This document shows, one piece after another, positions 52,419 through 61,632 of a DNA stretch of 64,000 nucleotides; position 1 is the first letter of the stretch; every line of letters starts with the position of its first letter. A model generated the notes under the pieces. The model made no database searches. It saw nothing but the letters and a program-made list of their open reading frames with translations, and was not told where the DNA came from. This DNA is from Streptomyces sp. NBC_00341 (GTDB lineage Bacteria; Actinomycetota; Actinomycetes; Streptomycetales; Streptomycetaceae): NCBI RefSeq assembly GCF_041435055.1, contig NZ_CP108002.1, positions 6,944,001 to 7,008,000 on the forward strand, written 5' to 3'. The translations under genes and the position numbers were made by a program.

Positions 52419-54164
52419 ATGCCGATCGCTCTACCGGAAAGACCCGTGGGACTGCCCGATACGAGCTCAACCGGGACCCCGCGGGGGAGCCGGGCCTTCG
52501 CGCTGCCTCGCGGCCTCGGGGGTACGGCCGGCCGGATCGCCGCGCTCACCGTCGGACAGGCCGCGCTGATGGTGGGCGCCGGGCTGCTCATCACCGGACC
52601 CGCCGCCCACGTCTGGCCGATGACCGCGGAGGACCGCGTCGACGAGGGCTTCGAACACCTCCGCACGGGCGCCCTCACCACCGTGTCCTTCATCGGCTCG
52701 GAGGCGGGCAACACCCTGACGGTGATCGCCATCACTCTGCTGGCCTGCCTGGGTCTGGTGTTCGTACCCAGGCTGCCGATGTGGCGCCAAGCGGGCTTCC
52801 TCGCCGTGTCCGTCTCGCTCCAGGCACTCGTCTTCCTGGTCATCACCCTGTCGGTGGACCGCCAGCGGCCGGATGTGCACCGTCTCGACGCCTCCCCGCC
52901 GACGTCGAGTTACACCTCCGGCCACACCGGCGCCGCCACCGCGCTCTACGCGGGCCTTGCCTTCCTCGCCCTCTCCCGGATGCGCGGCCCGTGGCGCAGG
53001 ATCGCCGGCACCCTGCTGCTGCTCCTGCCGCTGTTGGTCGCCCTGTCCCGCCTCTACCGGGGCATGCACCATCCCACCGATGTCGTCGGCGGCCTGGTCA
53101 ACGGCGGCCTGTCGCTGATGATCGTGGGGTACGCGCTGTTCGCCCGGCCCGAGGTGATCGTCCCGCCCACCGGGCAGCCGGTGCGTGCCGTCCCGGCGGC
53201 CGGGCGCACCGCGGACGTTTCTGGCCCCGTCACCGTCATCGTGAACCCGACGGTCACCCGGCCGCGGGACCAGGAGGCCGTGCGCGCCGTCCTGGAGAGT
53301 CACGGCCTTCACGAGGCGGTGTTCGTGGAGACCACGGCGGACGACCCCGGCATCGGCCAGAGCGCACGGGCCCTCGCCGACGGTGCCCGGCTCGTCGTGG
53401 TCTGCGGCGGCGACGGCACCGTGCGCACGGTCGCCGACGCCCTCGCGGGGAGCGGCGTCCCGCTCGCCATCGTGCCCAGCGGCACCGGCAACCTCCTCGC
53501 CCGCAATCTGGGCCTGCCCCTCGCCCCGGCCGAGGCACTGGACGCCGCGCTCCGTGGCGCCCCTCGCCCCATCGACCTCGCCCGCATCGAGGGCGACGGG
53601 CTTCCCGCAACCCATTTCACCGCCATGGCCGGGGCCGGACTCGACGCCGCGATCATGGAGAAGACCGCGGACCGGGCCAAATCCGTCCTGGGCTGGCCCG
53701 CTTACGCCCTGGCCGGCCTCTCCTCCCTCACCACACCCCCCGTGCGGCTGACCGTGCGCCTCGACGACGCCCCGGCGCTGCACCGTACGGCCCGCATGGT
53801 CCTGGTCGGCAACGTCGGCACCGTGCAGGGCGGTCTGAGCCTGCTGCCCTCCGCCCGCCCTGACGACGGCCTCCTGGAACTCATGATCCTGGACCCGCAC
53901 GGCCCCTCCGGCTGGCTGCGGGCGCTCACCACGGTGCTACGGGGCCGCTCCGGGACCCCGCGCCCCACCCTGCCGGACACCACGGAGCGAGAGGGAGGGA
54001 AGAGCCTCCGCGTGGAGTACCTCACCTTCCGGCGGGCCGAGTTGAAGCTCGACGCACCGTGCCCCCGTGAGATCGACGGCGACCCCGTCAACCCGGGCAG
54101 CCGGCTGACGGTGACGGTCGCCCCGGGCGCCCTGAGCGTGCTGCTTCCGCTGGAAGAGGCCTGA
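52419..54164 (+). CDS. Bifunctional PAP2 phosphatase / diacylglycerol-sphingosine kinase-like protein
   Basis: 581 aa; ATG 52419 with AAGGGGG upstream. Residues about 40-240 are a membrane PAP2 domain with DRQRPDV, SYTSGHTGAATALYAGL and SRLYRGMHHPTDVVGG, the three phosphatase motifs. Residues about 270-581 are a LCB5/DgkB kinase domain (VTVIVNPTVTRP, VVCGGDGTVRTVADAL, PSGTGNLLARNLGLP). The fusion could dephosphorylate and phosphorylate membrane lipids such as phosphatidate, undecaprenyl or related species. Its stop overlaps the start of the YihY gene by 1 nt, and a second PAP2 gene follows. Confidence 0.92.
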   Translation: MPIALPERPVGLPDTSSTGTPRGSRAFALPRGLGGTAGRIAALTVGQAALMVGAGLLITGPAAHVWPMTAEDRVDEGFEHLRTGALTTVSFIGSEAGNTLTVIAITLLACLGLVFVPRLPMWRQAGFLAVSVSLQALVFLVITLSVDRQRPDVHRLDASPPTSSYTSGHTGAATALYAGLAFLALSRMRGPWRRIAGTLLLLLPLLVALSRLYRGMHHPTDVVGGLVNGGLSLMIVGYALFARPEVIVPPTGQPVRAVPAAGRTADVSGPVTVIVNPTVTRPRDQEAVRAVLESHGLHEAVFVETTADDPGIGQSARALADGARLVVVCGGDGTVRTVADALAGSGVPLAIVPSGTGNLLARNLGLPLAPAEALDAALRGAPRPIDLARIEGDGLPATHFTAMAGAGLDAAIMEKTADRAKSVLGWPAYALAGLSSLTTPPVRLTVRLDDAPALHRTARMVLVGNVGTVQGGLSLLPSARPDDGLLELMILDPHGPSGWLRALTTVLRGRSGTPRPTLPDTTEREGGKSLRVEYLTFRRAELKLDAPCPREIDGDPVNPGSRLTVTVAPGALSVLLPLEEA

Positions 54165-55117
54165 TGGGCACCGTCGTCAAGGTCCCGGTGACCCGCGACA
54201 TGTCGGGCGACGAACTCTCCGCCGATGAGGCCCTGCAGTCCCTGCGCCGCTACGGCCGTTGGCCGCTGGTGCGCGACTCCTTCGTCCGCTTCCGTTACGC
54301 CGACGGCTTCAGCCACTCCCGCGCGCTGGCCCTGCAGACGGTGCTCGCCCTCATCCCGATGGCCATCGCGTTCGTGGGCCTCTCCTCGGCCATGCACACC
54401 GAGAGCGTCGGCCGCATGGCGGAACTGACCATCCACCGGCTTGCCGCGGGACCCAGCTCGGAGGTCGTCGACGACGCCCTGCGGCGCAGCCGTGAGGAGG
54501 CGGGCGACGGCGCGGCGCTGGCCCTCTGGCTGGGGCTCGTCTTCTCGCTCGTCAACGTCACGACCGCGATGTGCCAGATCGAACGCGGCGCCAACCGGAT
54601 CTACGGCAATGAACGCGACCGGCCCTTCCACCGCAAGTACCTGCGGGGACTGGTGATGTCGCTCAGCGCCGGACTGCCCCTGGGGCTCGGATTCGTCGTC
54701 ATGGTCGCCGGCCGTGACCTGGCGGCCGCCGCGGTCAGCGTCTACCACCTCGACGACGAGGCCCAGACCGTCTGGAACTTCCTGCGCTGGCCCTTCGGCC
54801 TGCTCCTCGCCCTCATCTCGGCGAGCGCGATCTTCCGCCGCTCGCCCCGCCGCGCCCAGCCCGGGTACACCTGGCTGGCGTTCGGCTCCGCCGTCTACCT
54901 GGTGCTGTGGACGCTGCTCACCTGGCTGCTGAGCCGCTACCTCCAGCTGAGCCACTCCTTCGACACGGTGTACGGGCCGCTCAGCGCCTTCATGTCCCTG
55001 CTGTTGTGGGCCTATCTCACGTCCATCGCCCTGTTCCTCGGCCTGTCCTTCGCCGCCCAGCTGGAGGCGTCACGGGCCCGGGTACCCGGCCCGATCCAAG
55101 AGGACCCGGGAGTCTGA
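54164..55117 (+). CDS. YihY/BrkB-family membrane protein
   Basis: 317 aa. An N-terminal cytosolic stretch (about 60 residues) precedes six or so hydrophobic segments. YihY signatures: HSRALALQTVLALIPMAIAFVGL and GAALALWLGLVFSLVNVTTAMCQIERGANRIYGNERDRPFHRKYLRGL. The family was once taken for RNase BN; its real function is unknown, probably transport or lipid-related. It is located between two PAP2-domain genes in a tight operon. Confidence 0.9.
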   Translation: MGTVVKVPVTRDMSGDELSADEALQSLRRYGRWPLVRDSFVRFRYADGFSHSRALALQTVLALIPMAIAFVGLSSAMHTESVGRMAELTIHRLAAGPSSEVVDDALRRSREEAGDGAALALWLGLVFSLVNVTTAMCQIERGANRIYGNERDRPFHRKYLRGLVMSLSAGLPLGLGFVVMVAGRDLAAAAVSVYHLDDEAQTVWNFLRWPFGLLLALISASAIFRRSPRRAQPGYTWLAFGSAVYLVLWTLLTWLLSRYLQLSHSFDTVYGPLSAFMSLLLWAYLTSIALFLGLSFAAQLEASRARVPGPIQEDPGV

Positions 55118-55966
55118 ATGCCCGTGCGCACCACCGCCCGACGTATCCGCGAGAGCCGTCGCCGCGCCGCCGACCGCCGCTTCGGCTTCCACCTGCTGGG
55201 CGCGATCGCCGTGGCCGCCGCCACCGCGGTCCCCTTCGGACTGCTGCTGGTCCTGGTCAAGGGCCGGTGGGGGCCGCTGCGCCGGATCGACGAGGGCGCG
55301 GCCGACAGCCTCCACCGCACCGCCCTGGAGCACCCCGGCTGGACGGACGTCCTCCAGTTCCTCTCCGACCGGGTGTGGGACCCCTTCACGCTGCGGGCCG
55401 CCGTCGCACTGCTCACCGGGTGGCTGCTCTACCGCCGCGCCTGGCGGCTCGCCGCCTGGTCGGCGGTGACGGCCGTCGCCGGAGGACTGATCGGACTGCT
55501 CGTCAAGACCGTCGTCGAGCGGGCCAGGCCGTCGCTGGAGAACCCGGTCGCGCACGCCCCGGGTTTCTCGTTCCCCTCGGGGCACGCGATGACCGCGACC
55601 ACCTCGTGTGCCGTGCTGCTGCTGGCCCTGCTGCCGATGGTGCCGCGTGCCTGGCGGCCCGCGTGCTGGGGCCTGGCCGTCGTGTCGGTGATCGGGGTCG
55701 GCTTCACCCGTGTCGCGCTCGGCGTCCACTGGTTCAGCGACGTGGCCGGCGGCTGGCTCCTGGGCCTGGCCGTGGTGGCGGCCACCTCCTGGGCGTTCGA
55801 AACCTGGCGCACCGACGCGGGCCGGGTCCGTGCTCCCGTCAGCGAGGGCCTGGTGCCCGAACTCACCGGCCCGCACCCGGAACCCGACGCCGTGGCCGGC
55901 GGCCGCCCCCGCCTCGAAGAGCGGGGCTCCGGCTCCGGGCATCAGCAAAACCACGGCGGGCGCTGA
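55118..55966 (+). CDS. PAP2-family phosphatase
   Basis: 282 aa, ATG immediately after the YihY stop. Membrane phosphatase with KTVVERARPS (KxxxxxxRP), FSFPSGHAMTATTS (PSGH) and TRVALGVHWFSDVAGG (SRxxxxxHxxxD). All catalytic residues are present, in contrast to the PSGH variant (TSGH) in the fused upstream protein. The C-terminal 50 residues are hydrophilic. Probably acts on phosphatidate or undecaprenyl pyrophosphate at the outer face of the membrane. Confidence 0.92.
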   Translation: MPVRTTARRIRESRRRAADRRFGFHLLGAIAVAAATAVPFGLLLVLVKGRWGPLRRIDEGAADSLHRTALEHPGWTDVLQFLSDRVWDPFTLRAAVALLTGWLLYRRAWRLAAWSAVTAVAGGLIGLLVKTVVERARPSLENPVAHAPGFSFPSGHAMTATTSCAVLLLALLPMVPRAWRPACWGLAVVSVIGVGFTRVALGVHWFSDVAGGWLLGLAVVAATSWAFETWRTDAGRVRAPVSEGLVPELTGPHPEPDAVAGGRPRLEERGSGSGHQQNHGGR

Positions 55967-56139
55967 CCAGCGCGGGCAGGTATCCAGGCCGTACTCGGTT
56001 CCAGTCACCCTCCGCCCGCAAGATCAGCTGAAGACCGTCCCGCACTCGTGCGGGGGTGCACTTCCTTGGGACAGAATCCATCACGAACTGGTGATGCCTG
56101 CTGTCGCGGCGAACCGGTGGAACCTAGGGAGAGGGTTCG

Positions 56140-56925
56140 ATGGGGTGGCGAGAGGGCGCTGGGGAACTGGACGCGCGGATGCTTGAGCGTCCGCTTCCTT
56201 CGGATGCGGTGGCAAAGCTGGGAGCCTGGCTGGCCGGAGACGGGGCGCCGTACGCGGACGGGACCGGCGCGCACGCAGTTCGCTACATCCCGGGGTCCTG
56301 GGCCGGCATCCGGCCATGGCCCCCGGAGTTGGCCGAGCAGGTCGGACGTGAGCCGACTTCGCTGAGCCGGGCGCAGGTGTTGGGGGTGGCCAGGACCGGG
56401 GCAGCAACGGCCAGCTGGACCGAGACACTCGTCGCCAGCTACGTCTGGGGACAAGGTGACAACGGGTACGGAGCCCACCGGCTGAATGAGATCCTGCGCC
56501 CGGGCCCGGTCGAGGCGGTGCTGGCAGAGGCTATTGCGCTGCTGGCCACCGATGGTGCTGTGGCAGGCTACCGCAGGCTGAGCGGCGCGATCGCAGGCCT
56601 CGGACCTGCGTTCTTCACCAAGTTCCTCTACTTCGCCGGCGGCGCCGTACCGGATGCGCCGGGGCCGCGCCCGCTCATCCTCGACCAGCGCATAGCTCGT
56701 GTCCTGCGCGCCCACACGACACGACTGGGGGAGGGGATCGGGCTTGAGGAACCCGCGAGGCTCGCTGCCTGGCTGTGGAGCGACGGCGGGTGGACCCCGC
56801 ACCGCTACGACATGTACCTGAGATGGGTACGCGGCGTCACCGGCCAACTGGCCGGGTCCACGCACTGGCCGCTCGCTCCCGACCTACTGGAATTGGCACT
56901 GTTCAGCGGCGCATGGACCCCGTAG
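56140..56925 (+). CDS. 8-oxoguanine DNA glycosylase OGG-fold-like protein
   Basis: 261 aa, with GGGAGAGGG just upstream. The core GPAFFTKFLYFAGG (about residues 160-173) followed by PLILDQRIARVLRAHT (about 183-198) is recalled from actinobacterial OGG-fold proteins: a Lys in the helix like the glycosylase nucleophile and an Asp about 20 residues later. No iron-sulfur cluster is seen. DNA repair function is inferred only; these actinobacterial members are uncharacterised. Codon use is slightly less GC-biased than its neighbours. Confidence 0.6.
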   Translation: MGWREGAGELDARMLERPLPSDAVAKLGAWLAGDGAPYADGTGAHAVRYIPGSWAGIRPWPPELAEQVGREPTSLSRAQVLGVARTGAATASWTETLVASYVWGQGDNGYGAHRLNEILRPGPVEAVLAEAIALLATDGAVAGYRRLSGAIAGLGPAFFTKFLYFAGGAVPDAPGPRPLILDQRIARVLRAHTTRLGEGIGLEEPARLAAWLWSDGGWTPHRYDMYLRWVRGVTGQLAGSTHWPLAPDLLELALFSGAWTP

Positions 56926-57449
56926 AAGTCCTCCGGGCCGTCCTCCGCTTCGGCGGCACCGCGTCCGCCACCCTGTGGGCCTGGCCCCCAGCCCCGTACT
57001 CCCGATCGCCCTCCTGAGGCGTCTGCCTCCGGGTGGCGCGCGCGAATCTGGCGGTCGGGACGCTTCCGCCGAGTACCGCGCACTGAACGTGCCGCGTGCG
57101 CCGGACCAGGACGGGACGGCGGTTCACGCCATGCCGGCGCGGTGCCGGGGCCTGGGGCGCGGAGACGTGTCACGCGGCTCCTCATGGGGCGGCCCGACGC
57201 CCGCCGGCCCGGACGTCGCAGTGGGTGCTCCCACGAGGCGAGCGCAGGCTCAGCCCGTGACACGGCGCCCGTCCACGGCAGAGGACTCGCAGGTCAGATG
57301 GCGCGCTGCGGTGTGGCGGGTGTCGGCTGGGTGCTGAGCACTCGTGTTCGGCGCTCAGATCGCCGTACAGCGCCTGCTCACCTCCGCTCGCGCGGAGAGC
57401 ACCGGGCGGCAAGCTGCGATACGTCGTCGAGCAGACCCGGCCCGGCCGG
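56926..57449. other. 524-nt spacer without recognisable gene
   Basis: It lies between the convergent OGG-like and ABC permease genes. Several overlapping ORFs are present but none has a ribosome binding site, family motif or consistent codon use. A GC-rich hairpin (about 57430-57448) could terminate the permease operon on the minus strand. Nothing else is seen. Confidence 0.5.
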
Positions 57450-58289
57450 TCAGCTCAGGAACAGGGCTGTCCCGTCGCGGCGGCTGCGGCGGGCCCGCCA
57501 CGTGAGTGACGCGAGGGCCGCGGCGAGCCAGCAGGCCCCGACCAGTGCCTCCCAGGCCGCGAGCGCGGCGGTGTGGGAGCCCGCTCGCCCGGCCAGTACC
57601 TCGCGGACCGCGAGGAGGCCGTGGGTCAGCGGCAGGACGTCGCCGAGCCGGCCGAGCACGGGGCCGACGGCCTGCACCGGGACCTCGGCGCCGCAGACGA
57701 TCATCATCACCGTGAACGCGCCGTTGGACGCCACGTTGCGCAGGTCCGAAGCGGTCAGCACCAGCGAACCCAGGAACAGGCCGAGGCAGTAGCTCGTCAC
57801 CGCGACGAGGACGAGGAGAACCGCGAGCAGGGCGACCCGTGCCACGGTCAGCCGCAGGTCCGCCACCGGGGCGAGGAGGAGTATCCCGCCCAGGCCGCAG
57901 GCGACGCCGTCCGGAAGCCAGAACAGGCTCCGCCCCACGAAAACCAGGGAGGGACTGCTGGGCGAGGCGACCAGCAGGGGCAGGGTGCCGTTCTGCAACT
58001 CCCATGTCGTTGACGCCGTCGCGAAGACGCCGTGCAGCGCGACCAGTGCCACCGCGTTGCCGATCAGCAGGTACCGGGCCTGCCCGGGCCCCAGCAGATC
58101 GCCGATGGTGGTGAAGAACAGCATCTGGGCGAGTATCCGTACGAACCAGCCGAGCACCCAGGTCTTCCAGGTGAAGACGGTGGCGTAGTCGGCGATTCCG
58201 GCGCGCGCCGCCCAGCCGAGCACCTGGAGACGGCGGCCCGGACCGGTCGTGTCGGGGGTGCCGTCGCCCGCCGAGGTGATCGTGGTCAT
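57450..58289 (-). CDS. ABC-2 exporter permease, second
   Basis: 279 aa, six predicted hydrophobic segments (for example FTWKTWVLGWFVRILAQMLFFTTIGDLLG, VALLAVLLVLVAVTSYCLGLFLGSLVLTAS). The pattern is that of DrrB-like ABC-2 permeases. It overlaps the preceding permease by 4 nt and is the last gene of the peptide-nucleotidyltransferase-ABC operon. It probably exports the locus product or gives self-protection. Confidence 0.85.
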   Translation of the reverse strand: MTTITSAGDGTPDTTGPGRRLQVLGWAARAGIADYATVFTWKTWVLGWFVRILAQMLFFTTIGDLLGPGQARYLLIGNAVALVALHGVFATASTTWELQNGTLPLLVASPSSPSLVFVGRSLFWLPDGVACGLGGILLLAPVADLRLTVARVALLAVLLVLVAVTSYCLGLFLGSLVLTASDLRNVASNGAFTVMMIVCGAEVPVQAVGPVLGRLGDVLPLTHGLLAVREVLAGRAGSHTAALAAWEALVGACWLAAALASLTWRARRSRRDGTALFLS

Positions 58290-59059
58290 GCCAGCCCCAC
58301 CGTCCCCGTCTCCCGTACCAGCCGGACGACCCTGCCGAGCAGCAGCCGGCCGCCGATCCCGGTGAGGAGCCCGAGGCCGAGGACGACGCCGGTCCGCCAG
58401 GCCGCCGAGGCCGAGGTGACCGGGGCCGGGTCAAGCGCGTCGCGCAGCAGATCGGAACTCCAGGAGAGGTAGAGGAGCCTGCCGATCGGGTGCGTCCACT
58501 CCGGCAGCCGGTCGAGCGGGGTGAACACCCCGCCGAGCAGCAGTACCGGATAACTCAGCGAGTTCTGGAAGGTCCGCGCGGTGCGCGTCGCCACGAACAG
58601 GGCGGCCATCAGGGTCGCCGACCCGGCGGTGGCGACCGCGGTGGCGAGCAGGCCCACCAGGAAGACGAACGGATGCGGTACGTCGGGAACGATGCCGAAG
58701 CCGAGGAACGCCACCGCGCCGACCTCGACCACCGTCAGCAGACTGATGGCCGTGGTCACCCAGACCCTGCTGAGCACCACGCGGGCGAAGCCGGCCGGCG
58801 CCGCTATCTGGAGTTCCAGGGTGCCGAGCCAGCGGTCACTGTCGACAACCTCTCCGGAGATCAGCATGGCCATGCTCCACATCCCCATCAGCACCGGCGC
58901 GAGCAGCCCGTACGCGAGGAGGTCCGGCCGGTCGTTGTGCCGTACCAGCAGCAGGAACACGGCGGCGAGCAGCGGGGTGCGCACCAGGTCGATGAGGTAG
59001 TCGCGGTGGGTCAGCACCAGGCGGCCCTGGAAGCGCCCGGTCGCGGCCAGCAGGCTCAC
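58286..59059 (-). CDS. ABC-2 exporter permease, first
   Basis: 257 aa, GTG overlapping the ATPase stop. Hydrophobic profile and loop (SGEVVDSDRWLGTLELQIAAPAGFARVVLSRVWVTTAISLLT) fit ABC-2 transporters of the daunorubicin-resistance type; LGGVFTPLDRLPEWTHPIGRLLYLSW is the characteristic region before the last helix. Confidence 0.87.
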   Translation of the reverse strand: MSLLAATGRFQGRLVLTHRDYLIDLVRTPLLAAVFLLLVRHNDRPDLLAYGLLAPVLMGMWSMAMLISGEVVDSDRWLGTLELQIAAPAGFARVVLSRVWVTTAISLLTVVEVGAVAFLGFGIVPDVPHPFVFLVGLLATAVATAGSATLMAALFVATRTARTFQNSLSYPVLLLGGVFTPLDRLPEWTHPIGRLLYLSWSSDLLRDALDPAPVTSASAAWRTGVVLGLGLLTGIGGRLLLGRVVRLVRETGTVGLA

Positions 59060-60042
59060 CGGTTCACCACGCTGCGCTGCTCGTTGCGGTGGACGAGTCG
59101 AAGGTAGACCTCTTCGAGGTCGGGCAGCTCGGTGCGTACGTCGGTGACGCCCTCGGCGACCACGAAGGCGAGCACGGCGCCGAGGGCCTGCTGGCTCTCG
59201 ACGGAGACGACCGCCGTGCCGTCGTCGGCCGGCTCCACGCCGAGGACACCGTCGAGGGCGCGCACCCGGTCGAGCAGTCCGGTGTCCGCGCGGACGCGGA
59301 CACGCTCCTGTCGCGACATCAGGCGCGACAGCGTCTTCGGCGCCTCCGTCGCGATCACCCGGCCGTGGTTGATCATCGTGACCCGGTCGCAGAGCACCTC
59401 CGCCTCGGCCAGGTCGTGCGTGGCGAGGAGGATCGTGCGGCCCTCCCCGGCGAGCCGCTGGATCAGCTCGCGCAACTGACGGGCGGCCAAGGGGTCCAGG
59501 CCGTTGGTCGGCTCGTCGAGCAGCAGGACGCGCGGGTCGCCGACGATCCCGCGGGCCAGGTGCAGACGCTGGCGCATGCCGACAGAGAAGGTCTCCACCC
59601 GGTCGTCGGCGCGCTCGGCCAGGCCGAGTTCGTCGAGCAGGGTGTCCGTCCTGGCCAGGCCCTTCTTCGTGGACATTCCGTACAACGCGGCCCAGTAGCG
59701 CATGTTCTGACGAGCCGTCAGTCGTGGGTAGAGGCCGCGTTCACCGCCGAAGACGATCCCGAGCAGCGGCCGGATCCTGCGATACTCGGTCACCAGGTCG
59801 TGGCCGAGCACGGACGCGCTTCCCGACGTCGGCAGCAGCACCGTCGAGAGGATCTTCATCAGGGTGCTCTTGCCGGCCCCGTTCGGACCGAGCAGTCCGT
59901 GCACCTCGCCCTGTTCCACCTGGATCGACACATCATCCAGGGCGGTGACCGCCGGGCCGCGCCGCACGCGGTACTCCCGCCGCAGCCCGCGGGCGTCAAC
60001 GGCGAGTCGCACGCCGTCAGGTCGATTGCCGCTGTCGCGCAT
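59056..60042 (-). CDS. ABC exporter ATP-binding protein (DrrA type)
   Basis: 328 aa; start 60042 overlaps the nucleotidyltransferase stop by 1 nt. Walker A GPNGAGKST (about residues 50-58), signature FSVGMRQRLHLARG, Walker B RVLLLDEPTNGLD and H-loop LLATHDLAEA are intact. The C-terminal extension of about 90 residues (VRADTGLLDRVRALDGVLGVEP...) is typical of DrrA-like exporters. It pairs with the two permeases downstream. Confidence 0.93.
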   Translation of the reverse strand: MRDSGNRPDGVRLAVDARGLRREYRVRRGPAVTALDDVSIQVEQGEVHGLLGPNGAGKSTLMKILSTVLLPTSGSASVLGHDLVTEYRRIRPLLGIVFGGERGLYPRLTARQNMRYWAALYGMSTKKGLARTDTLLDELGLAERADDRVETFSVGMRQRLHLARGIVGDPRVLLLDEPTNGLDPLAARQLRELIQRLAGEGRTILLATHDLAEAEVLCDRVTMINHGRVIATEAPKTLSRLMSRQERVRVRADTGLLDRVRALDGVLGVEPADDGTAVVSVESQQALGAVLAFVVAEGVTDVRTELPDLEEVYLRLVHRNEQRSVVNR

Positions 60043-61373
60043 CACGCCACCGATCGTCCGGACGAAGAGGTGCCGGTGCTGGACGGCCCGGTCGGGGCGG
60101 AAGCGGTGCGGGGTGCGGATTCCGCGCCGTCCACCTCGTCCAGCCATTCCTGCCGGGCGGCACCCGACACCAGTAGGAAGGAACCCAGCGGGGTCCGCGC
60201 GACCAGATGGCGGCCGACGTCGTCCAGGCGCAGCCCGTCCAGGCGCAGCCCGTCGGCGGGGTCGGCCGCCGGCGGACGGGCACCGGCGGGGTCGTCCGGG
60301 CGGGCACCCGCAGGAGGGTTCGAACCCGTGTCCCCGGCCGTGTCCCCGCCTCCCAGCGGCACCCCGAACAGAGACACCCCTGAGGCGAGCAGCCGGCGCG
60401 CGCCGGGCCGGCGGTGCACGAGGTCGGAGGCGAGGGCGGCCGGGCGCCCCCCGCGGCCCTCGATGCCGGACTGCGCGGCGAACGCGGCCGCCCGCACCGG
60501 GTTGCTCCAGCGCATCGCCGTGCGCACCGACCGCGCCAGCCGTACGCGCACCGCCGCCGCACGGGTGTGCGGCAGTGCGACCGTGGGCCGCCAGCCGAGA
60601 CGGGCGACGCCCCGCATCGCCTGCCGCCACTCCGGCCACAGGCCGACCCTGTCGAGGTCGGCGCCGAACTGCCGTACGGCCTCTTCGTCCATCGCCTGGA
60701 GAAGGAGCACCAGGTCGAGAAAGTCGCGTGAGCGGAACGGGCGTTCCCACCGTTCCGCCACCAGGGCGACCGCGCTTGTGGTCCACGCGGAGCCGGGCGG
60801 GCGCGCGAGCTGTCGGGCGGGGCCGTGGACGTCCGTCACGATCTCGGCGGTGAACAGGCCGACGGCGTAAGGGTCCTGGGACGTGTCGGGCGCCGGCTTG
60901 CGGAACTCCGCGCCCAGGTGGGGGGAGACGGTGTCGCCGGGGTGGGCGGGCTTCACGGTGAAGGCCACCAACTCCCAGCCGCAGGCCAGCAGATGGCGGG
61001 CGCAGGCCCACAGGTCGGCGTGGCGTGGACAGACGACGTCGAGGTCGCCGGCCGAGCGGAGCACACCCGCCGGGTAGAGGCCGGCGATCGTCGCCCCCTT
61101 CAAGGGGAAGGCGTCGGGCGCGTGTTCCTGAAGCTCTTCCCAGACCCGGCGGTACCGGTCGACGCGCTCCCGTGCCGTCCGCAGCTCGGCCGCCTGACCG
61201 TCCGTGAGTGCCTCGCCGCCGACGGCCCACAGGCTCAGCAGGGTTCCGGCGAGCTTGTGCCGGCCGTCACGGGCCGTACGCAGCAGAGAGTCCCGGTCGG
61301 ATCCGGGCGCGGCGTCGAGCAGGGCGAGGACCGTGTCGGTCGTGACCGCGTTCCCAGTTGGTGCTTCAGTCAA
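60042..61373 (-). CDS. Nucleotidyltransferase-fold protein (PF14907-like)
   Basis: 443 aa, TTG start (61371-61373) with GGAG 6 nt upstream; no ATG/GTG start in frame nearby. FPLKGATIAGLYPAGVLRSAGDLDVVCPRHADL (about residues 94-126) has the KG...YP...R...DxD pattern of the uncharacterised nucleotidyltransferase family found with lasso peptides and other RiPPs. The C-terminal 140 residues are unassigned; they include a 15-nt tandem duplication giving DGLRLDGLRLDD (60226-60256). It is the second gene after the 16-residue peptide, before the ABC exporter. Confidence 0.8.
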   Translation of the reverse strand: MTEAPTGNAVTTDTVLALLDAAPGSDRDSLLRTARDGRHKLAGTLLSLWAVGGEALTDGQAAELRTARERVDRYRRVWEELQEHAPDAFPLKGATIAGLYPAGVLRSAGDLDVVCPRHADLWACARHLLACGWELVAFTVKPAHPGDTVSPHLGAEFRKPAPDTSQDPYAVGLFTAEIVTDVHGPARQLARPPGSAWTTSAVALVAERWERPFRSRDFLDLVLLLQAMDEEAVRQFGADLDRVGLWPEWRQAMRGVARLGWRPTVALPHTRAAAVRVRLARSVRTAMRWSNPVRAAAFAAQSGIEGRGGRPAALASDLVHRRPGARRLLASGVSLFGVPLGGGDTAGDTGSNPPAGARPDDPAGARPPAADPADGLRLDGLRLDDVGRHLVARTPLGSFLLVSGAARQEWLDEVDGAESAPRTASAPTGPSSTGTSSSGRSVA

Positions 61374-61541
61374 CGCGGACTCCGCCCCGGTTGGCGTGTT
61401 CTCCGGCCGAAAAGGGCCACTAGGGCGCCAAGGGCAACGAGTGGCGAATAGGGGAATTCCAGGGGCGGGCGACGGAAGACGCGGTCAGGATGTCCGGAAA
61501 TCCGGATCCTGGCCGCATCCACGTCTGCTCCGACCGGTCGT

Positions 61542-61592
61542 TTACTTGCCCGGCTTCGGGCGGACCGTAACCTTCTTGAAGGCGACGCTCAT
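61542..61592 (-). CDS. 16-residue peptide MSVAFKKVTVRPKPGK, first gene of the operon
   Basis: 51 nt including the stop. Not an obvious chance ORF: ATG at 61592 is preceded 5 nt upstream by AAGGAGGG (61598-61605), and a TTGCCA-18 nt-TACGCT promoter lies at 61662-61633. The peptide is basic (K/R 6 of 16) with no Cys and ends PKPGK. The next gene starts 168 nt downstream. In the gap a small TCCGG-AAAT-CCGGA hairpin could attenuate. Candidate roles: precursor of a modified or nucleotidylated peptide, a signalling peptide, or a leader peptide. No homologue is recalled. Confidence 0.62.
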   Translation of the reverse strand: MSVAFKKVTVRPKPGK

Positions 61593-61632
61593 GGGACCCT
61601 CCTTGATGCGTTCGGTCGTGGACGTTAGCCTC

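Noticed and set aside
56926..57449. Possible small genes in the spacer between the OGG-like gene and the ABC permease
   Set aside because: Several ORFs of 60-120 codons exist in all frames, but none has a ribosome binding site, motif or consistent codon bias.
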